DNA from: Cryptomeria japonica | Lineage: Eukaryota; Streptophyta; Pinopsida; Cupressales; Cupressaceae | Assembly (NCBI RefSeq): GCF_030272615.1 | Contig: NC_081410.1 | Span: forward strand, 145,694,349 to 145,758,348 | Direction: 5' to 3' | Length of the DNA: 64,000 bases | Shown: piece by piece, positions 1 to 10,737 of the stretch | Numbering within the stretch: the first letter of the stretch is position 1 | Layout: every line of letters begins with the position of its first letter | Made by a program: the position numbers and the translations under genes | Notes under the pieces: generated by a model | Seen by the model: the letters and a program-made list of their open reading frames with translations, nothing else | The model's database searches: none | What the model was told of the DNA's origin: nothing

Positions 1-575
1 CGAAGTAGAGTACCATCAAGACTTCGCCTATATAGGGTTTTGGTAATGATGGTGTATCAAGTGGTTTGGTGAATGAAGGTTTTTCATTGGTTATTGGATT
101 GGTTGGGAGGAAGTGTGTGATCGTGAAGGTAAGTAAAGAAATCACTGTACCATGGGGATTTGGAACTGACTAGGCGATATATCATTTCAGTTTCGGGGAT
201 ATCATACGCGGGGATCCAAAGTTGTTCTACCAAGAACTAGTAGCGTGTCAAATTTTGCTAAAGATCCAAGAGAGATGTGATTGTAGACATTGCGTCGGCA
301 ACTCAATTCTAATCCCTGTGAACTTTCTCAAATGTGATAGTTGTAAACAATTCTTTGTAACTATCCACCATTCTTTTTTACGGCATGAGCTTATTATCCT
401 TAGTTTGGTGCTCATCGGTGACTTGTCGGATGACTAGCTGAGAATGTCCATATACCTGTAGCTCTTTGAGATGCCATTGTATAGCTAATATGAGCCCTGT
501 GATTAAGGCCTCATATTCTGCTATATTATTGGTGCATGGGAAAGTGATCCTATATGAATTCAGGATGTTGTCACC
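1..575 (-). pseudogene. Element A pol: second half of additional RNase H (aRNH) and linker
   Basis: The minus-strand translation of about 400-570 reads TNNIAEYEALITGL followed by VYGHSQLVIRQV, matching the second half of the archaeal-type RNase H that Tat retrotransposons carry after their normal RNase H. The acidic residue usual in the GDSQLV motif is His here (VYGHSQLV), probably destroying the active site. Bases 1-400 continue as linker sequence towards an integrase outside the window and hold stops in every frame. The first half of the domain is in the neighbouring fragment to the right. Confidence 0.7.
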
Positions 576-986
576 TTAAGGTGTGATGAAAATAATACCT
601 GCCCCTGAGCCATGTCTAGTATATGAGCCATCAAAATATAACTTCCATGGTTGTGTCATTGTGATCATGAAGATCTCTTCAACTGAAAAGTTGGAAACAA
701 GAGGATGGTCACCTGCGAGGGGTGCATCAACCAACTGATCTGCAATAACTTTCCCCTTGATAGCCTTGCGGTCCACGTACTCAATATCAAATTCACTCAA
801 AATCATAACCCATTTGGCCAAGAGACATGTGAATGCGGCCTTGCTAAGTAGGTATTTCAGTGGATTGATCTTGGCGATGAGTTGTATCTTGTGTGTCAAC
901 ATGTAGTACCTCAGTTTGGTGGTTGCCAAGATAACTGCTAGGAAAGCTCGCTCAATAGGTGTGTAATTGAGTTCATACCCTACCAA
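576..986 (-). pseudogene. Element A pol: RNase H C-terminal part and start of aRNH
   Basis: The 136-residue open stretch begins in the RNase H connected to reverse transcriptase (TPIERAFLAVILATTKLRYY, then the QLIAKINPLKYLL and LAKWVMILSEFDIEYV segments). It ends with the start of the Tat-type additional RNase H, WKLYFDGSYTRHGSGAGI, which keeps the first catalytic Asp of the DGS motif. A run of about 30 bases around 990-1020 separates it from the RT fragment. The reading continues out of frame or past stops into 1-575. It is a decayed piece of one polyprotein, not a gene of its own. Confidence 0.8.
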
Positions 987-1022
987 TGTGCGAGAGATAT
1001 AGTATACAACATATTCTTTTCC

Positions 1023-1736
1023 TTATGCATTGTGTTGTGCCAGCAGTAATCCTAATGTTGTATTTGTAGCTGAAATATATAGCAATAGAGGTCTACTTGG
1101 ATCTGGTGGGATCAACAACGGTGTATTCATGAGGTAGTCTTTAAGAATTTGGATTGCTTGCTGGCACTTTGTATCCCATTGAAAGCAGATATTTTTGTGT
1201 AATAGATGCGTGAAGGGATGACACTTATTAGCCAATTGCGCAATGAATCTCTGAATTGATTGTAGTCGCCCTTGTAGTGTCCTTAACTGACTGATGTTCT
1301 TGGGAGGTGGCATGTCCATGATTGCTTTGACTTTCACCAGATCTAATTCAATGCCTTTGATTGAGACAATGTATCCTAGGAGCTTCCCCAAGGTTACTCC
1401 AAAGACACACTTCTTCAGATTAAGACAAACATGATATTGCTCTAATCTATCAAATATTTGACCTAGTATTTCCACATGACGCTCTCTTGTTAATGATTTA
1501 GCTAGTAAATCATCGACATAATATTCCATTATGGTGTGCATCATATCATGAAAGATGGTAGTCATAGCTCTTTGATAGGTTGCCCCTACATTCTTCAGAC
1601 CAAATGACATCACATTCCAATAGTAGGTTCCCCGTGGGCATGTGAAAGCAGTTTTATGTTGATCTTCTGGACCAATCTTGATCTGGTTTGATCTGGTTGT
1701 ACCCTGAAAATCCATCCATAAGAGAAAGCATTGCAT
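1023..1736 (-). pseudogene. Element A pol: reverse transcriptase palm/thumb and RNase H start
   Basis: This 237-residue fragment carries the gypsy RT core: FTCPRGTYYWNVMSFGLKN, then the catalytic box YYVDDLLAKS around residues 73-82, then the CVFGV and LGYIVSIKGIE segments and the RNase H entry (LLLYISATNTTLGLLLAQ). The YVDD box keeps both Asp residues. In the RNase H start an Asp is expected in the first catalytic position, but the sequence has ISATN. It overlaps the next fragment by about 80 bases in another frame, which marks a frameshift near 1690 inside the RT. The role would be copying element RNA into DNA in virus-like particles; the break means no product now. Confidence 0.88.
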
Positions 1737-3657
1737 GACCCGTTGTTAGATCGATAATCATGTCGATGTTTGGTAAGGGGAAATCATCTTTAGGACATGC
1801 CTTGTTCAAATCTCTGAAGTCTGTATAGATATGGATGCCCCCATTAGGCTTGGCTATAGGTACAATGTTGGAGATCCAATCTACATAATCAATTGGTCGG
1901 ATGAAACCAACATCTAAGAGCTTTTTGAGTTCAGCCTTGACAAGCACAACAATCTGTGGGTGCATCTTTCTGAACTTTTGTTTTACTGGTTTAGCTCCTT
2001 CTTCCATGGTGAGGTGATGCATGACAAAATTAGGATCTAAGCCAAGCATGTCTACATAAGACCATGCGAAGTTGATTTGACACTTTTGGAAGAATTCCAC
2101 AAACTTTGGTTGTTCCTCTGGAGATAGTAGAGATGCCAAATGTATTTGGTGAGGAGTCTTAGGGGTCCCGACATTGAATTCTTTTGTTTTTTCAATTAGG
2201 ATCGTCGATCTCTCCTGATTTGTACTAGAGGGGAGGATGTCAAACTGTTCATCCGTAGGCACCTTAGAGAGGTTTTCACCTTTGGATACGCTTTTTATTT
2301 TTACTTTTTTGGGATCAACAAGTGCCACTATGTAGTTTTCACTAGAAGATCCATGTTTTATTGTGATGTTTTTGCATCTGAAAGGTTTTCCATCTGCCCC
2401 AAAGTACATGGTGCTATTAAGTTCGATGGAAAATCTAGCTTTATGATCCCCGCTTGGTATGTGATCCCATATTCCTAAAAATTCAATGAGCGCCTCATCA
2501 TTTTGGAAGTGATCAAGACATGGGGGATTTGGTTGGTTCCAGTCGATGAGTTCAGGGTGGATGATGGGCATGACCTCATCGATTAAGTTGAGTTCTGAGG
2601 AGGCGTTAGTGAGGGTTAATATAGATGAGTGAAGTTCATCAATGGTACTCTCCTTGTCAGGTTCTGGTGTTGAATTTGATGTAGGACCCGTGGAAGGTGC
2701 TTCATTCTCATGAACCCAAAAGATTTTAATCCAAACCTCTCCATAAACTGGGATATCTTTACGAGGTGGGGGAGGCGATGTGTCTTCCTCGTCTGAAGTA
2801 TTTAGATTTACGGAATCAAATTCCCACTCATGTGATTCGATCTCTAAAGCACTCTCTAACATCCAATTATTGTGCCATGTTGGGATATATTTTGTATTGA
2901 AGAGTGTATTGGTCATGGGTTTATGCATTTTTATAGGTGGGATTGTTGGTGCTACTGGCAGAATTATCAGAGTTGTGGATGCTGCTACTAGGAGTATCAG
3001 TGTTGTTGGTACAATTGGTAATCCTGTTGTTACTGATGGAATTAGTAGTGTTTTTGATGCTGCTGTTGGGATTATTGGTGTTGTGGATATTGGTGGTGCC
3101 ACTACTGCTATTCTTAGTTTGGTAGGTACGGTTGGTACAACTGTTGAGAGTATCGATGCTGTAGAAATAATCAAGGATGGCCTTTTTGGAGTAACCTGTT
3201 GATACATGGGTTTGCTAGGTTTACCTTTGAATCTGAGTTCAGGAAGAGATTCCTTTTGAAAACCTACTCCAGTTTTATCTTTGGGTTTCAACTCAAGCTG
3301 CAAGGGCTCGTGTCGTCCTTGTTTGCAATGTCCCAAAGCACTTTGGCCATCATAGCCCATTATTTGCATGATAGTGAGGCCTTTGCCATATTTATCAGTA
3401 GGAAGCTTAGCCTTTGGGATTTTTGTATTGATAGGGTCTTTGTAGATCCATTCTGTCAGGTCCTCATCTTTGGTTTCCTCTTCTTCACTTTTACCAGTGA
3501 TGAACTGCGCCAAAGTGCATGCTATCTTGGTCAGTGGTGGTTGAAGAAAATTCTGAAGTTTTCCATGAGTTCTAGGGGAGGTGAGTAATTGCCCAGCACA
3601 AAAGAGCTGGCTTAGATTATATTCCCCAGGACCTTCCTCAACCATTTTCATTTTCAA
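1654..3657 (-). pseudogene. Element A pol: G-patch motif, low-complexity linker, RT N-terminus
   Basis: The longest open frame in the window (667 residues). Residues about 91-134 resemble a G-patch: YGKGLTIMQIMGYDGQSALG followed by a KQG turn and a Gly-rich end (TGVGF). Residues about 160-245 are a Val/Pro/Thr-rich low-complexity linker. A middle part of unknown function follows (acidic patch TSDEEDTSPPPPRKD). From about residue 500 the gypsy RT fingers appear: LLSPEEQPKFVEFF, the TMEEGAKPVKQKFRKMHPQ segment, GFIRPIDYVDWISNIVPI, TDFRDLNKACPKDDFPLP and LSLMDGFSGYNQI. The final residues run out of frame where the RT continues in the 1023-1736 fragment. It lies directly downstream of the protease, the position where G-patch motifs occur in other Tat-like polyproteins (my recollection). 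Confidence 0.85.
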
Positions 3658-3735
3658 CTTCTCTTGCTTTGGTATAGGGGTGATTGAACTAGAAAGAGAG
3701 GCTGGACTAACATATGATGTGGAAGGGATAGCTTC

Positions 3736-4358
3736 TCAGTTGTTAGGTACGATGATCTCTGGTTGATGGTTGTTACAATATGTAAATAGATTTGCATCGC
3801 CAAGGATTGTGATTTCTACACCATTATGGGAAAACTTGATACACTGATGATAGGTGGATGGAACGACTTGCATGGCATGTATCCAAGGTCTTCCTAACAA
3901 AAGATTATATGGAAAATGAAGGTCCAGAACTTGGAAGATGATATGCTTCACCACTGGGCCCACCCTAATAGGCAATACAATAGCTCCTTTGGAAGAATGG
4001 TCTGCATCATCATAGGCCTTAATGGTTATCTTTTTGTTGGGATCCACTGATTCTACCGCATATCCCAATGTTGTGACCAACTGCAAGGTGCATATGTTCA
4101 AGCTTACTCTATTGTCAATCAAGACTCACTTGATTCTATGTTGGTTTACAAATCCTTCAATGTGAAGGGATACATTATGTGGTTGTTGGAATGAAGCGTT
4201 ATCACTTTCAGAAAATGTGAGGCGTGGTGATGACTTGAGGCTGCCAACCATGGCTTGAAATTAATTTGTGTTGAGGTTGGTGGGGATTGACGCTTCTTGG
4301 AGAGCTTGATCCAAGATTTTTTTTTGTGAATGGGATAGGCACAAAAGCTCTAATATGG
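3736..4358 (-). pseudogene. Element A pol: retropepsin-type aspartic protease
   Basis: The frame reads VLIDNRVSLNICTLQL near 4085-4130, then VKHIIFQVLDLHFPYNLLLG and RPWIHAMQVVPSTYHQ. These are the two halves of a plant gypsy protease; LLLGRPWIH is the conserved C-terminal strand. The active-site loop should be of D-x-G-S-S form but is DNRVS here, so the enzyme could not work. Sequence between 4130 and 4358 (QALQEASIPTNLNTNQ, FQAMVGSL, HIEGFVNQHRIK) is the linker that joins gag to protease. Element C has a homologous protease with the loop intact, which supports the call. Confidence 0.85.
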
Positions 4359-6034
4359 TGTGTGGGAGAAAAAGTGACACTAAGCAAACATGCCCTAATC
4401 TCACTTTCAACCACACACTTGTGAAATACGAAAGAGCCTAGAGGTATCACACAATTGGCTACTTCTTTTTGTGGAAGAGAGAGCCACGGGCTACCTATTA
4501 GGATTTCTATTCCTTTGTTGCAATTGAAAGATAAAATGATGCAAGTTCAATCCCTAACCCCAAAGTGCAAGTATGAACTAATAACAAGATTGCAGAATTG
4601 AACTTAAACGATGGAAAGCTGGAAACACAAGGACAAGACAAGGATGTAAATGCGTGCCCGATGTTAAAATATGAATGAAAATGTTTGGGACGAGGGCGCG
4701 GGCGCCACTGTCCTGATTCTGCCCCTGAAATTGCTCTGGAAACTGTTGTTTTGCAACCTGAAAAGTTGTCGGAAATGCTGAAATTGCTATCTAACAGAGG
4801 GACCAGGGCGCCCAGTGCCCCTGTCCCAGGGACCAGGGCACCCAGTGCCCCTATCCTGGTAGGACCAGGGTGCCCCATGCCCCTGTCCTGGTCTTTTGCT
4901 CTGAAACTTGGTGTGGAGTGCTGTCTCGGCCTGCTTTTCCCGGATCTGCAACTTGCGGCGTCGTTCGAATCCCGAAACCTGCACTTATATCTGAAAATGG
5001 TATGGTGGGTGGCTATATAGGGTTTTGCCTTAGTCAAACCTCCACTTCGGTGATTTCCACCTCCACGAATAGCCAAGTTGTATTGTAAAAAGTATTGTGT
5101 GTGCAGACCTTGTGTGTGTGCAAGATCCTAAAATGCAAGTAAGCAAACTAGAGCAACCTAGAAAGTAAACCCTAATTGCTTGTAAATGATAATGTAAATG
5201 CTCCAAATCAATATGCAAAGTGATCTAAAGCATGAATACAAATGATATAATGAGGCTTATGCAAAGATATGAAAACAACATGAAATCATACCCAACCCCA
5301 AGGGAGGGGTACAAGCCAATCTTCAGTCGGTGATCCCTTATTGCTCTTCAATGTCTTCAAAGCCCTTAATGGATGAATGAAATTGATGAATGCTTGATGG
5401 ATGGATGTTGAATGTTGTTGAAGTCTTCAAAGATCTTCTCTTTCGCTACATATGAGGTTCCTTGAAAGCCAAAATTCGGATCCTTTCAAATGAAGAAAGA
5501 GAGCTCTTATATATGAAACCCTAGGTCTTAGTTTCAATTTTTGGCCGACCTAGAGATTGAATCTCTCACCAATTTCTTGGGGTTAAGATTTATTTTATGA
5601 TTGGATCACGCTCCTAAAATTTCGAGAAAAATGTCCGGGACCATGTGCACTCCGGGCGCCATGGTCCCGACAACTTTTCACCAAATTTTCAGGGCCGTCA
5701 GATATGGTGATTTTAGAGAGAATCCCGAAGTTACAGGTGATTTCAAGATGTTTTGACCCCCGAAACCAAGCCCCCAAGTTCAAAATAGGACCTAATTAGG
5801 GTTTTTGATTAAATGATGTATAGGAGGAATAAAATGAAACGGGCACACTTTAATGAAAAGGGCCCAACTTTATGATATGGGAGATGATAAAATAGAACCT
5901 TAGACCTAATTAATTTAATTAATTAAGTGCTAAAGGGGAACTGCGATGCAAAATGCAAAATGCGCCAAGGCGGGTGCTAAACTAGGTGTGAAATTGTACC
6001 ACCCTAGCAAGTGCGTACAATTTACGACGCTACA
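4359..6034 (-). mobile_element. Solo LTR inserted in element A (TSD TATGG)
   Basis: A 1676 bp block starts TGTGTGGGAG and ends CGACGCTACA on the plus strand. It is flanked by a perfect 5 bp duplication, TATGG, at 4354-4358 and 6035-6039. The block is a close relative of the solo LTR at 26453-28125 and more distantly of the element C LTRs, which give the minus orientation. No primer site or internal region is attached, so this is a solo LTR left by recombination between two LTRs. It holds a TATATA box (5013-5020) and a hairpin near its minus-strand start (5991-6023). The small ORFs inside it are not genes. Confidence 0.92.
5013..5020 (-). promoter_or_regulatory. Putative LTR TATA box
   Basis: CTATATAG on either strand, within the conserved context GGTGGCTATATAGGGTTTTG. 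The same box occurs at the matching place in the other LTRs of this group (22570, 27106, 36797). Minus orientation is chosen because the complete element C reads that way. Core promoter role is inferred. Confidence 0.5.
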
Positions 6035-7862
6035 TATGGATATGAGTGCGAGTGTTTTATCCAATTGTTCCACAAGATTATATTGCTTGGGCAGGGGTGT
6101 CGTTCCTTGTGGTGTTTCTCGAATGGTAATTTTGCTATGACGCATAACAACATTGCATGTAGGATTTGGATCTTTGATGGTGAGAGTTCCAACTTGTTCG
6201 TCAGCGTCATAGAGGTGATTCACAGTATAATTATAGGCAACTTGTGTATAATTAGTTGTAGTATCTGTGTTTCATCCTGAGGTGGAAGGACCCCTTTGAT
6301 CATGTGATGGAAGTGGATTCTTGAACATTAGATGATCATCATTTGATGTTTTAGGGTCATGTCCTTCTATTTCAATTTCTCCTTTGTCAATAAGATCTTG
6401 AACAAGATCTTTCAGTCGATGGCAATTGCTTGTTTTATGCCCTTTTCCCTGGTGGAATTCACAATGTTCATTATCTCTCCACCATGGAGGTTTGACCTAA
6501 GGTTCATAGTTAGATGTTTTCGGTAAGGTCACAAGATTGGAAGAGACCAATTGACGCAATATTGTTTTGATGGGTTCCGTTAAGGGTGTGTATGTGCGTT
6601 TTGGTTTATAGTTCTATTGTCATCGTCTTGGTTCCTCTTGTAGCACATTGCAACCTTTATTTTGTGGATGAGTGATGGTGTTGTTTTTAGGAGGGCGATT
6701 TTGCCCTGCAAACCTAACCACAGGTTGTGCAATTTTTACGGTCCTTGCATATACTATCCCATCATTGACAATGTTCTTGTTCTTGTTCCACAAATTGGGT
6801 TTATCACTATTATAATGTGGACGAGGACCATCTTTGGGTTCATTGTAGACTTTGATAAGTCCCTTTTTTATAAGGGCTCGTTCACATTTTAATCCTTGAG
6901 TGATCATCTCTTCAAAGGATTCTGTACCCTTCATGTCTAAATGGAATTCCATCTCATCATTCAAGTTGGAAATGAATATTTCCGCTAGTTCTTTTTCAAG
7001 AAAATGAAGAGAACATCTACTAGACAGTTGCCTCCATCGTTGCAGGAAAGCTGAGAACAACTCCCCTGGTTTTTTTTGGGTGTTGCATAGATCTGCCATG
7101 GTAACATCTCATTCTATGTTATGTGAATAATGAGCAATGAATTTTTGAACTAGTTCCTTAAATGTTCTAATGCCACCTGGTAATCGAGAAAACGATTGTG
7201 TGTTGTGCCTCCCAAACTCTGAGGAAAAAGGTGCATTAAATAGGTGTCCTCATAGGCCACCTCTAAACAAGCTAAGTGAAATTCTCATACATGATCTCTA
7301 GGGTCTCCTTTGCCCCTGTACTTTTCAAACTTGGGTGTTTCAAACCCTCACAGAAAAGGTGGTATGTGCATGTTCCTATCAAAAGGATAGGGACAAAAAT
7401 TGTTAAGTGAAAACCAAGTAGTTTTCACACCACTATTGAGTTGTTGAGCAAGATTTTCTACCTGTTATCTCGACATGTCTATTTCTGTAGGAGGAGGGGG
7501 GGGGGGGGATTCCCTTGATGATTAAGGTCATATTAGATGTAATCTCTACCTCTTCCACCATTGTTACGGCTATGTTGTTCTGATGTCTGTCGTATCTATG
7601 TGGTATCAAAGTTAGAGGGTAGTTTGGCACCCTCTTGAGCAAGTCTCAGAAAATGAGCGTCTCCATTGTTTCTAAGGATTTCGTCAAAGAGTCTATTAAA
7701 CTTGGGATTGTGTTGTGCTCTTTCTATATCTTTGGGAGTTGGAGTGCTAGGATATTCATCATTTGTGCCTCCTCCAATGGCTTCTTGGAAATCGTTGAGG
7801 TTTTCTTCTTCCTCGTCTTCGATCTCTGGTTGTCGGTTTCTCATTGATCTTGTTTGAGCCAT
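6035..7862 (-). pseudogene. Element A gag
   Basis: The frame starts at an ATG at 7862 (MAQTRSMRNRQPEIEDEEEE). It proceeds through FNRLFDEILRNNGDAHFLRL to a frameshifted middle with PKFEKYRGKGDPRDHV, then the capsid-like region MADLCNTQKKPGELFSAFLQ and RWRQLSSRCSLHFLEKELAE, and a tail ending QYNLVEQLDKTLALISI just before the solo LTR. This order fits Retrotrans_gag followed by the Tat linker to protease. I see no CCHC zinc knuckle. A run of 13 G (7496-7508) interrupts the N-terminal part, and several stops separate the pieces. The product would have been the structural capsid protein. Confidence 0.82.
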
Positions 7863-10324
7863 TTTGTTTGAAAGTTTTGAGGTTGGTGAAGGTGATTATG
7901 AGTTGGTGATGAAATGTTTGATGGAAGATAAGTGTTTTGTGAAATGTTTAGAAGATGGATCTCTAACACTGAAGGTTGGATGTTACCAAATTTCTTTGTG
8001 AATTGCTCTTATGTTTTGAACAATTTTGATGTGATAAGGTATAGCAAGGTTTGAGATGTGTTACAATCTAAGTTACCTAGCAATGAGAGGATGCACTCAT
8101 TAACTAGTTTTAACGTGTGTAGAAATGCCTCTTAGGATGATTGATCCTAGATGTAGAGACACTTTAAAAGTGATTTGTTGGTTTGATTTAAGCAATATTT
8201 AAAAGAACTTAGGACAAGATCTTTTTCTGTTTTGAGAGTTGAATGGTTTTTGTGATGTGTGAAGGTGAAGGTGGATAGAATATGAACCTCAATAAAAACT
8301 TTCTATCACAAAGGGGGTTTCTACTTCGTCCTCTCTCTCAGGAGTTGGTGGTTCCCATCGAGCTACATTGTAGGTGATAGAGATTTTTGGAAAGAAACTA
8401 GGGTTGACCTTGCCCCCTTTGTTTTTGTGATAATTCAAGGCTCTATACTAAGTAAATGCTCTATTTTTCAAAGCCTCTTTGTCCAATCCGTTGGATTTTC
8501 CTTGAAGATACAAATGCGTATGATGCAAGAAGGCTCTGTGTGAGAAATTTTTTTCTATTGATATAGAAATACTTCCTTCTTTTGATAAGAGCTTTTGAAC
8601 TTAATTGTTTCCTTTTCAATGTAGTCTTTTGATGAAGACTCCTTTTTCTCAAAATGTGAGTGATTGTCATACAAATTGATACTTTGTTTCACTCGTTGAT
8701 GTTTGTTTTTGTTGGTCAATGTTGATGTAAAATTGTGTTGGGTGAATACTTGGTTTTAACTTTGTTTGAATTTCTTTGACAAGAAAATAGAGCAAGCACA
8801 CAAGCACAATAATCTTACCTCAAAAGGCACAATAGGTGTGAGTCTAAATCAACCCAATCATGAAATTTTTGACACTTTTCAAATGTTTTGTATGTTTTTC
8901 CAAAAGCCCAAAGTCAGCTCAAATTGTTACTGGTCTGACACAAGATGAAGACAATTCAAGCACACTTTATCCCTAAGGTCAATGGCCAGATGCAATATTT
9001 TCAACCCACATCTTGATATTTCTTCGACTTTGGTACTACATGCCTTATGAATCCCCCAATGGAAGGTAAGGACATGATATACTAAGTCTTGTGCGAGCAT
9101 AACATATAGATGATCTCTATGATGGGGGAGTCACCACTTTTATCAAGCTACAAGTAGCCTTTCAAAAATCCCTGTTTCTACTCAAGGAAATATGTATGGT
9201 GAGTATCTTGGGAGCAAAACCATCTATGCTCTTGCACTGAACTTTTGACAAATATCCTCAATCAATAGAACGGGTGGGTTTCTATAATAAAAGGTGTCTA
9301 GTAATGTTCGATGTTTTTGGACATAAGTTCATTCTGTAGTGACTCACTTAAGAGCCTTGTAACTTCTGGTGGGGCCATATGTCCTTTCGGCAAGTTACAC
9401 TGTAGGAACAACTATACCCAAGGCTACAACTTTTGCTCTCACCTGATTTTTATAGCGGCTTGAAGGATTTACCGTGCAAGGTCGTTCCCAAGAGTGATGT
9501 GTCTCTTGGCAGGCCTCTCTTAAAAATATAAAATTTTGAGCATTACTAACACTTTTCTCTTGCACCTAGGACCATGAGAGCCAAGGGAGAGGATAGTGTG
9601 TGTTAGAAGTAGGACAACTCTACAGATTTTTGCACAAGTGTGCCAAACACTGAAAACACTTGTTCTTTTTAACTGGTTTATTGCAATGTGATTTAGATGC
9701 TATTTGGAGATGTTGCTCCAACAACCATGGTGGTCTTTTTAATCCCTCAAAGCAATATGTTGTCTAACTAGGAAAGTGAAAATCCTGGTCAACCAAATTG
9801 AAGCACATTTTTGCTTGAATTAAAATCGTTGTGTGTAAACAAAATGGACAAATTGTTTGTTCTTTTTTAACTTGTAAATGAAATGTTGATTGTGAATTTT
9901 AGCCTTGCAAGAAATGAAATTTGTTTGTTTGTTTTAAGCCCAAAATGAAAATTTGTTCCTAACTTGCAATAAAACAAAGTTGTTTGTTTGATTTTGTGGT
10001 TCTTTTCAACTTTGCATAATGAAGTTCTTTTTAAGCCCCAAACTGAAAAATTGAGTTGATTTTATAACCCAAAATGAAAAGTGAAGTTTGTTTTTAGTCC
10101 AAAAAGGGAAAGTGAATTCTTTTTAATCCAACTTTAAAACAAAGTTAGAAAGCAAAAGAAAATAAAAATCCCTAAGTTTTATCTCCTTGAATCCTACAAA
10201 ACAAGAAGTTAGCAAAAACCTGCACAAAAAGAGAACAAGTTAGTGAAATGAAAGTTTTTGGTGGGCTTCTACAAGCCTAAAATTTTGATTTTTCGGTTAC
10301 ATATTATTTTTTTGCAACTCTCTG
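7863..10324 (-). other. Element A 5' leader, no coding sequence recognised
   Basis: About 2.5 kb between the gag start and the primer-site repeat array. All six frames are closed by stops within about 75 codons and no protein similarity is apparent. It is A/T rich, with repeated phrases such as GTTTGTTTG and AAAATGAAAA around 9840-10130. A long untranslated leader is common in the Tat group (family knowledge). Confidence 0.6.
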
Positions 10325-10650
10325 TTACAATAGCGCTACTCTGTGAAAACATAGAAGTGCCACTTTAATACAAAAGCGCTCAAATAATAACAAAGACGTT
10401 AAAAAAACTCCAAAAGTGCTATAAGAGGGACAAAAGCGCTAATTTAAATTGTCAAACAGAATTAAAATTCTGTCAAACAGAGAGCACAAAAGTGCTAAAC
10501 GAGTTACAATAGCGTTATTTCACGAACAATAGCACTATAACTCTGACAAAGGCGCTAATTTAGAGACAAAAGCGTCAGAATGCAGATAAAGATGCTAAAT
10601 CATCAACTGTCGAAGGTGCTAAAGCATGTTCAATAGCGCTAAAGCGCAAC
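10325..10650 (-). repeat. Array of short AGCGCT-core repeats beside the primer site
   Basis: About 13 degenerate copies of a motif near ACAAAAGCGCTAAT, spaced roughly 20-30 bases apart. Clear copies are at about 10327, 10372, 10431, 10545 and 10630; others carry AGTGCT, AGCGTT or ATGCT in place of the hexamer. AGCGCT is its own reverse complement. A separate small hairpin, ACAGAATT/AATTCTGT, lies within the array near 10456-10473. It sits 50-380 bases inside the primer site in the element leader. Confidence 0.75.
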
Positions 10651-10702
10651 CTGTGTGTCAATTTCAATAATTTTTCAAAAAAGTTAGTAGTTTTATATCA
10701 AA

Positions 10703-10735
10703 AGGTTGCATGTTCGATTCACGTCAGGTTCACCA
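10703..10735 (-). promoter_or_regulatory. Primer binding site, tRNA-Trp type, extended
   Basis: The plus strand reads AGGTTGCATGTTCGATTC then ACGTCAGGTTCACCA. As I recall plant tRNA-Trp, this is its 3' end including CCA, acceptor strand and the T arm, with only two G to A differences over 33 bases. The minus strand is therefore the complement a tRNA primer would pair with. It lies two bases inside the LTR start at 10738. Most primer sites match about 12-18 bases, so this is unusually long. Confidence 0.88.
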
Positions 10736-10737
10736 AA

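Noticed and set aside
2780-3588. Plus-strand open frames opposite element A pol
   Set aside because: They are antisense to a frame with clear RT homology and contain only low-complexity valine/leucine or cysteine/phenylalanine-rich sequence.
4507-5218. Open frames inside the solo LTR at 4359-6034
   Set aside because: They overlap each other on both strands, consist of Gly/Pro-rich low complexity, and recur in the same non-coding LTR at 26600-27310.
7496-7508. Run of 13 G as a functional polypurine tract
   Set aside because: It lies on the wrong strand for element A and inside gag; simple slippage or a sequencing artefact is more likely.
10703-10735. tRNA-Trp gene
   Set aside because: Only the 3' 33 bases match; D arm and anticodon arm are absent, and the position beside an LTR explains it as a primer site.
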